Shown: positions 7,619 to 11,612 of the stretch, in pieces
Numbering within the stretch: the first letter of the stretch is position 1
Layout: each line of letters starts with the position of its first letter
From: Bacteroides sp. UBA7335
GTDB taxonomy: Bacteria > Bacteroidota > Bacteroidia > Bacteroidales > Bacteroidaceae
Reading direction: 5' to 3'
DNA: 11,612 nucleotides
Assembly (NCBI GenBank): GCA_002471185.1
Contig: DKPL01000065.1
Span: forward strand, 1,123 to 12,734
Translations under genes and position numbers: made by a program
The notes under the pieces: model-generated
The model's database searches: none
What the model saw: the letters and a program-made list of their open reading frames with translations, nothing else
What the model was told of the DNA's origin: nothing

Positions 7619-9040
7619 TTAAAGTCTGAAGTCTCTTTCTCCTTCAACTATGGCTTTGAGGTTTTTTAGCGCAATCTCTTTAATCTTGGGACTAGGAATA
7701 GTTTCAACTTCTTTATTAATTAGTTTTAATCCTTTAGTTTTAACCTCTTTCGATGCATAATCCTCTAAATACTCTTTCAGTGTAATTAATGAATTAGGAC
7801 CACAACAATTGGCTATTTGCCCCGACTTTACTAGCGACATAAAGCGATCTCCTGTGCGTCCCATTCGGTAACATGCGGTGCAGAAGCTCGGAACATGACC
7901 AAGATCGAGTAACCAACTAACAATTTCATCGAGTGTACGTTGATCGCTCACATCAAATTGACTTGTGTTTTCTTCTTTACTGTCTTGTCTGGCATATCCA
8001 CCTACACTTGTGCGCGAACCACCACTAATTTGCGATACACCAACCTCAAGCACTTCGCGACGTGACTTTTCCGACTCGCGTGTAGAAATAATAATTCCAG
8101 TATAAGGAACGGTGATACGAGTAATAGCAACTATTTTTTTGAAAATCTCATCAGAAATTGCATTCGGGAAATCTGAAGTTGCTATATCATCAGCTGGACA
8201 AATGCGTGGCACACTAATGGTATGTGGTCCTACTCCAAATAGTGCTTCTAAATGTTCTGCATGCATTAATAGTCCCGCAAAATCATACCTATAAGTATTT
8301 AGGCCAAAAAGAACTCCTATACCTACATCATCAATGCCGGCTTCCATGGCCCGATCCATCGCTTCCGTATGGTATGTATAGTTACTTTTAGGACCTGTTG
8401 GGTGAAGTGATTCATAATTGGCTTTATGGTATGTTTCCTGAAATAGTATATAAGTTCCTATGCCAGCCTCTTTTAGTAATTTATAATTTTCTACCGTTGT
8501 GGCTGCTATGTTAACGTTCACTCTGCGAATGGCACCATTTTTATGCTTAATACTATAAATGGTTTTAATTGATTCTAGAATATATTCTATTGGAGCATGA
8601 ATAGGATGCTCTCCAGCTTCAAGAGCAAGACGCTTATGCCCCATATCTTGCAAAGCAATTACCTCATTCTTAATTTCCTGTTGACTAAGCTTTTTGCGAG
8701 CAATAGTTTTGTTTTTTAGATGATAAGGGCAGTAAGTACAACCATTTACACAATAGTTTGATAAATAGAGAGGTGCAAACATCACAATACGATTGCCGTA
8801 AAAACGATGTTTGATATCTTTGGCTAAATCGTATATGCGTTGTATTAGGTCTGGCTCATTGCAAGCTAGTAATACTGAAGCTTCGCGATGATTAAGTCCT
8901 TTGCATAATGCCGCCTTTTTGAGTATTTGCTCAATTAATTCACGATTATTCTTATGAAGGTCAGCATAATGTAGCGTATCTTCTACTTCTGAGTGATCAA
9001 TAAACTCCTCTGCTTTTTTTGAATCTATTTTGTAAGCCAT
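7619..9040 (-). CDS. hydG: [FeFe] hydrogenase H-cluster radical SAM maturase HydG (tyrosine lyase)
   Basis: Radical SAM enzyme, 473 residues from the chosen start, that splits tyrosine into p-cresol and dehydroglycine and turns the latter into the CO and CN ligands on iron. The SAM cluster motif CVNGCTYC gives C97, C101 and C104. The C-terminal CTAC...C motif gives C387, C390 and C413, the exact numbering I recall for the Thermoanaerobacter enzyme; this second cluster binds the dangler iron on which the CO/CN synthon forms. The frame stays open 16 codons further upstream (to 9088), but those codons lie inside hydE. The ATG at 9040 has an AAAGGA site at good spacing, and its product begins MAYKIDSKKAEEF as expected for HydG. 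It starts 4 bases after the hydE stop, so the two are probably translationally coupled. ThiH and NosL lack the C-terminal CxxC...C motif. Confidence 0.96.
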   Translation of the reverse strand: MAYKIDSKKAEEFIDHSEVEDTLHYADLHKNNRELIEQILKKAALCKGLNHREASVLLACNEPDLIQRIYDLAKDIKHRFYGNRIVMFAPLYLSNYCVNGCTYCPYHLKNKTIARKKLSQQEIKNEVIALQDMGHKRLALEAGEHPIHAPIEYILESIKTIYSIKHKNGAIRRVNVNIAATTVENYKLLKEAGIGTYILFQETYHKANYESLHPTGPKSNYTYHTEAMDRAMEAGIDDVGIGVLFGLNTYRYDFAGLLMHAEHLEALFGVGPHTISVPRICPADDIATSDFPNAISDEIFKKIVAITRITVPYTGIIISTRESEKSRREVLEVGVSQISGGSRTSVGGYARQDSKEENTSQFDVSDQRTLDEIVSWLLDLGHVPSFCTACYRMGRTGDRFMSLVKSGQIANCCGPNSLITLKEYLEDYASKEVKTKGLKLINKEVETIPSPKIKEIALKNLKAIVEGERDFRL

Positions 9041-9044
9041 ATTA

Positions 9045-10082
9045 TTATCCTTTATAATCTCCTCTTTCCATTGAAATTTCATAACCAATTGTTTGTAATT
9101 GCATATTGAGCAATTTTAAACCTTCGGCAGCTTCAGCTCCAAGAGAGGCTTTATTATTGTAAAGTGAATATTTTTTTCGAGTATTAGAAGGTGATAGGTT
9201 AGGCATTACGACATTAGCTCCTGCCAATATCCCTTTTAAACGACCCTCATTTCCCAGTGAAGCTAGCGCAGTAGTAGAAGGTATAAGAACCTTAGGAAAC
9301 ATAAGTCGAAAGATTGATATTAAACGTAGAGTTAACTCTACACTGCCTGCCTCTTGAGAAGCAAAAGGAGTATCATGATGAGGAATAAATGGCCCGATAC
9401 CAATCATTTCAGGTTGTAATCTTTCTATAAATCGAATATCTTCAATAATGTGGTCGATAGTTTGATATGGGCTGCCTACCATAATTCCAGTTCCAGTTTG
9501 AAAACCGATTTCTTTCAGCCAAAGTAAGCATTGTTGTCGGTGTTGTGCAGACATCTCTTTTGGGTGAAGTTGATTGTAATGAGTTGGATTGAAAGTTTCA
9601 TGACGTAATAAATAACGATTAGCTCCGGCATCAAACAACCGCTTATAATCACTATAGCTCATTTCGCCTAATGAAAGTGTGATAGCACAATCTGGAAATT
9701 GATGTCGAATTTCTTTAACTACATTTTCAATCCAATTTATTGATTGTACACGGTCTTCACCACCCTGCATCACAAAGGTGCGGAACCCCAACTCATAACC
9801 CTGTTGGCAACACTCCAGAATTTGCTTTTGAGTTAGTCGATAACGATCAATATGTATATTAGATTTGCGAATACCACAATACAAGCAATCATTGCGGCAG
9901 CAGTTGCTAATTTCTATTAATCCACGGATAAAGATTTTATTTTCAAATTGAGCTAACGATACCTCTTTAGCTTGCCGATGCAGATACTCCATAGAGTCTG
10001 CATCGCTACAAGTTAAGAGTTTATAGTATGCCTTAGAAGGCAAAGTATGCTCCTTTTGAAGTTGATCAATCCATATTTTCAT
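9045..10082 (-). CDS. hydE: [FeFe] hydrogenase H-cluster radical SAM maturase HydE
   Basis: Radical SAM enzyme of 345 residues that acts after HydG on its iron-cysteine-CO-CN product on the way to the bridging dithiolate of the H-cluster. The SAM cluster motif is CRNDCLYC with C62, C66 and C69, followed by a GGED SAM-contact motif (107-110), LLRHETFNP (158-166), GIMVGSPYQT (199-208) and a family-typical MPNLSP (293-298). The second, dispensable [4Fe-4S] site that some HydE proteins carry near the C-terminus is absent: there is no cysteine after residue 185. The gene overlaps the end of hydA by 17 bases and ends 4 bases before hydG, the tight packing of one operon. BioB and PylB are related, but the adjacent hydA, hydG and hydF genes make HydE nearly certain. 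Confidence 0.95.
   Translation of the reverse strand: MKIWIDQLQKEHTLPSKAYYKLLTCSDADSMEYLHRQAKEVSLAQFENKIFIRGLIEISNCCRNDCLYCGIRKSNIHIDRYRLTQKQILECCQQGYELGFRTFVMQGGEDRVQSINWIENVVKEIRHQFPDCAITLSLGEMSYSDYKRLFDAGANRYLLRHETFNPTHYNQLHPKEMSAQHRQQCLLWLKEIGFQTGTGIMVGSPYQTIDHIIEDIRFIERLQPEMIGIGPFIPHHDTPFASQEAGSVELTLRLISIFRLMFPKVLIPSTTALASLGNEGRLKGILAGANVVMPNLSPSNTRKKYSLYNNKASLGAEAAEGLKLLNMQLQTIGYEISMERGDYKG
9048..9053 (-). promoter_or_regulatory. Ribosome binding site that sets the hydG start
   Basis: AAAGGA on the - strand ends 7 bases before the ATG at 9040 and lies within the last codons of hydE. It is one of the few Shine-Dalgarno-like sites in the window and supports the shorter HydG start over the in-frame ATG at 9088. 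Confidence 0.6.
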
Positions 10083-11532
10083 AAGTATCTTTGCACTTTA
10101 TCAGCTCTTGTGCTAGTTGTCTACGTCCAGAGATAATATCATTATGAGTGCATGGTCCGGTTATGCAACCACCCTCGCATGCCATTACCTCTATAAACTG
10201 TCCACTGGCTTTGCCAGTCTTAGCACAAGCGCGTAGTAAAGCAATATTCTTTTTATTTATATCTGAAATTTGTATAGCATTTATTTTATCAGCTTCTTCT
10301 TTCAAGTAAGCCTTAACAGCACCCATCACACCACCTGCTTGTGCAAACCCATGCGCTTCGCGTACTGAATTGAATACAACAGAAAAATCAGCAGTTTGTT
10401 CCAAATCGATATCCATACCATCAAGAATAGATCCTACCTCTTCGAAGGTTAGCATATAATCTACTGCTTCATCTTTGCGAATTTCTTTTCGTTTAGCCAC
10501 ACATGGACCGACGAATACAATTTTTGCATCAGGATGCTTTTCTTTGGCAATACGAGCAGCATAATACATGGGTGAACCTGTAGTTGAAACATAAGGCTTT
10601 AATGTTGGAATATGTTTCTCAACCAATTCTACATAAGATGGGCAACAAGAGGTAGTCATGAAAGCTTGTCCCTCTTCTATTTTTTCAATTAACTCGTGTG
10701 CTTCATTTTTTGTAGTATCCATTGCACCTTGAGCAACTTCTATTACATCGGTAAAGCCCATCTCACGAAATGCCCCGTATACTTTGTTGATGGTCGTTTT
10801 AAACTGTCCCAGAATAGATGGAGCAATGATAGCAACCATTTTTTCACCTTTACGAATGCCTTGCAAAACATCGAAAACTTGAGAAATTTCAAAAATAGCA
10901 CCAAATGGACAAGCGTTAATACACTTACCACAATAGATACATTTGCTTTCGTCAATATGCTCAATACCGTCTTCATCTTTGCTAATAGCTTTTACAGGAC
11001 AGGCTTCTTCACAGGGTACAGGGATATAAACAATAGCATGATAAGGGCAGCTTTTATGACAAATGCCACAACTAATACATGTTTCATGATCAATTTGAGC
11101 TTGACCATTTTTCTGAAAACGAATAGCATCTTTTGGGCAATTCATATAACAGCTACGAGCTACACAACCTCGGCAAAGGTTAGATACCTCATAGTTTATT
11201 TGCACACATGATGAACAAGCCTCATCGATGACACAAAGAATATTATCTTTTGTTGTTTCTTGACGATTTAATGCATTTTCTGCATATTTAGATAGTGAAT
11301 CTAGTTCATCGTGCTCGTCAGACATGTCTAATCCTAGTAAAGGCAAACTCTTATATTTCCATACTGCACGCTCTTTATGAACGCAACAGCGCCCTAGGTG
11401 TTTGGATTTTTTAGGAGTAAGCTCAAGAGGTAAACGATCGATTTTTTCTACTAATTCATCTTTTTTCCAGAGTTTTACAAGTTCCGCTAGTAGTTTATGG
11501 CGGACAATCATCACATTGTTAGTAAATGCCAT
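10066..11532 (-). CDS. hydA: Monomeric [FeFe] hydrogenase, group B-like
   Basis: Iron-only hydrogenase of 488 residues, predicted cytoplasmic, for reversible 2H+/H2 chemistry with ferredoxin. The N-terminal part holds many cysteines: C106xxC109, then C120-C123-C128-C132, the ferredoxin motif C152-C155-C158-C162, CEEACP (174-179) and a second ferredoxin motif C198-C201-C204-C208. From about 230 comes the catalytic domain. L1 is TSCCPSY (294-300), L2 is GPCVAKRKE (342-350) and L3 is EVMACEGGCITGPC (448-461). Probable H-cluster ligands are C297, C344, C452 and C456; C296 is the expected proton-relay Cys. Classical group A motifs read TSCCPxW, MPCxxKxxE and end in GGGQP, so three motif positions differ here, fitting the group B1/B3 family common in Bacteroides. 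C296 argues against the sensory group C, and no PAS domain is present. No diaphorase subunit lies beside it, so a stand-alone ferredoxin enzyme is likely. First gene of the hyd operon. Confidence 0.93.
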   Translation of the reverse strand: MAFTNNVMIVRHKLLAELVKLWKKDELVEKIDRLPLELTPKKSKHLGRCCVHKERAVWKYKSLPLLGLDMSDEHDELDSLSKYAENALNRQETTKDNILCVIDEACSSCVQINYEVSNLCRGCVARSCYMNCPKDAIRFQKNGQAQIDHETCISCGICHKSCPYHAIVYIPVPCEEACPVKAISKDEDGIEHIDESKCIYCGKCINACPFGAIFEISQVFDVLQGIRKGEKMVAIIAPSILGQFKTTINKVYGAFREMGFTDVIEVAQGAMDTTKNEAHELIEKIEEGQAFMTTSCCPSYVELVEKHIPTLKPYVSTTGSPMYYAARIAKEKHPDAKIVFVGPCVAKRKEIRKDEAVDYMLTFEEVGSILDGMDIDLEQTADFSVVFNSVREAHGFAQAGGVMGAVKAYLKEEADKINAIQISDINKKNIALLRACAKTGKASGQFIEVMACEGGCITGPCTHNDIISGRRQLAQELIKCKDTYENMD

Positions 11533-11560
11533 ACAAATAATTAGGTTATTAATGAGTTTG

Positions 11561-11591
11561 CAAAGATAATCATATGATTATTTATTCTGAA
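11561..11591 (-). promoter_or_regulatory. Predicted promoter of the hyd operon
   Basis: TATCTTTG on the - strand (11568 down to 11561) is a full match to the Bacteroidetes -7 element TAnnTTTG. At the -33 position, 19 bases upstream, only a poor TTCA (11591-11588) is found, so the promoter may be weak or need an activator. The start of transcription would fall near 11555, giving a leader of about 20-25 bases before the hydA ATG. Confidence 0.6.
11566..11581. promoter_or_regulatory. 16-bp perfect palindrome in the hyd promoter, candidate operator
   Basis: The sequence ATAATCATATGATTAT is identical to its reverse complement. It occupies the spacer between the -33 and -7 positions of the predicted hydA promoter and overlaps the first three bases of the -7 element. 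A dimeric regulator bound here would be expected to block RNA polymerase. Because the region is very AT-rich, chance is possible. I cannot name the regulator. Confidence 0.4.
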
Positions 11592-11612
11592 TATTATCTT
11601 ATTGTAAATTAC

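Noticed and set aside
9041..9088. A 16-codon N-terminal extension of HydG up to an in-frame ATG at 9088
   Set aside because: These codons overlap the end of hydE in another frame, are not HydG-like, and the ATG at 9040 has a good ribosome site and restores the usual cysteine numbering of the family.
10696..11211. A 171-codon open frame on the + strand opposite hydA
   Set aside because: It is fully antisense to the cysteine-rich, clearly conserved hydrogenase gene and its product is low in recognisable structure; it is a shadow frame.
10066..11532. The hydrogenase as a NADH-linked or bifurcating subunit, or as a sensory group C protein
   Set aside because: No NuoE/NuoF-like genes adjoin it, no PAS or kinase/phosphatase gene is near, and the proton-relay Cys296 lost in sensory forms is present.
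1..11612. Defence island, CRISPR array, integrase, transposase or phage genes
   Set aside because: Every long open frame is accounted for by glycan, tRNA synthetase, hydrogenase or TPR genes; no spaced direct repeats, terminal inverted repeats or tRNA-like folds were seen.

Overview
The window looks like chromosome from a Bacteroidales bacterium, most likely a Bacteroides-like gut anaerobe. The DNA is AT-rich. Promoter -7 elements of the Bacteroidetes form TAnnTTTG stand in front of hisS and of the hydrogenase gene. Shine-Dalgarno sequences are mostly absent. The histidyl-tRNA synthetase matches my memory of the Bacteroides form closely. The genus call is inference.

Left part, + strand (2-3163): the 3' end of a glycan-degradation locus. 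A GH43-like fragment cut by the window edge, a GH140 apiosidase-like enzyme and a GH28 polygalacturonase-family enzyme follow each other with gaps of 25 and 5 bases, so they are probably co-transcribed. GH140 is known for removing apiose-linked side chains of the pectin rhamnogalacturonan II, and GH28 for hydrolysing galacturonic acid linkages, so pectin, quite possibly RG-II, is the likely substrate. No SusC/SusD or regulator gene is visible; they would lie upstream, outside the window.

Middle (3164-4680): hisS with its own predicted promoter, then a perfect 21-bp inverted repeat that works as a two-way terminator between hisS and the convergent operon from the right.

Right part, - strand (4676-11591): a compact operon read in the order hydA, hydE, hydG, hydF, then a 12-unit TPR protein. 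The hydrogenase is a monomeric ferredoxin-type [FeFe] enzyme whose H-cluster motifs depart from the classical group A pattern and resemble group B. All three H-cluster maturases follow it: HydG makes the CO/CN-bearing iron precursor, HydE acts on that precursor, and HydF is the GTPase scaffold that delivers the finished 2Fe subcluster to HydA. The expected role is hydrogen metabolism linked to ferredoxin during fermentation. The TPR protein, 21 bases after hydF, has no known role in this pathway and is the least explained gene here. A perfect 16-bp palindrome inside the predicted hydA promoter is a candidate operator.

I see no tRNA, rRNA, CRISPR, insertion sequence or phage gene, and no stretch above 300 bases without a gene. 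Most of the window is recognisable. The points worth following are the group B-type hydrogenase operon, its TPR passenger gene and the promoter palindrome.
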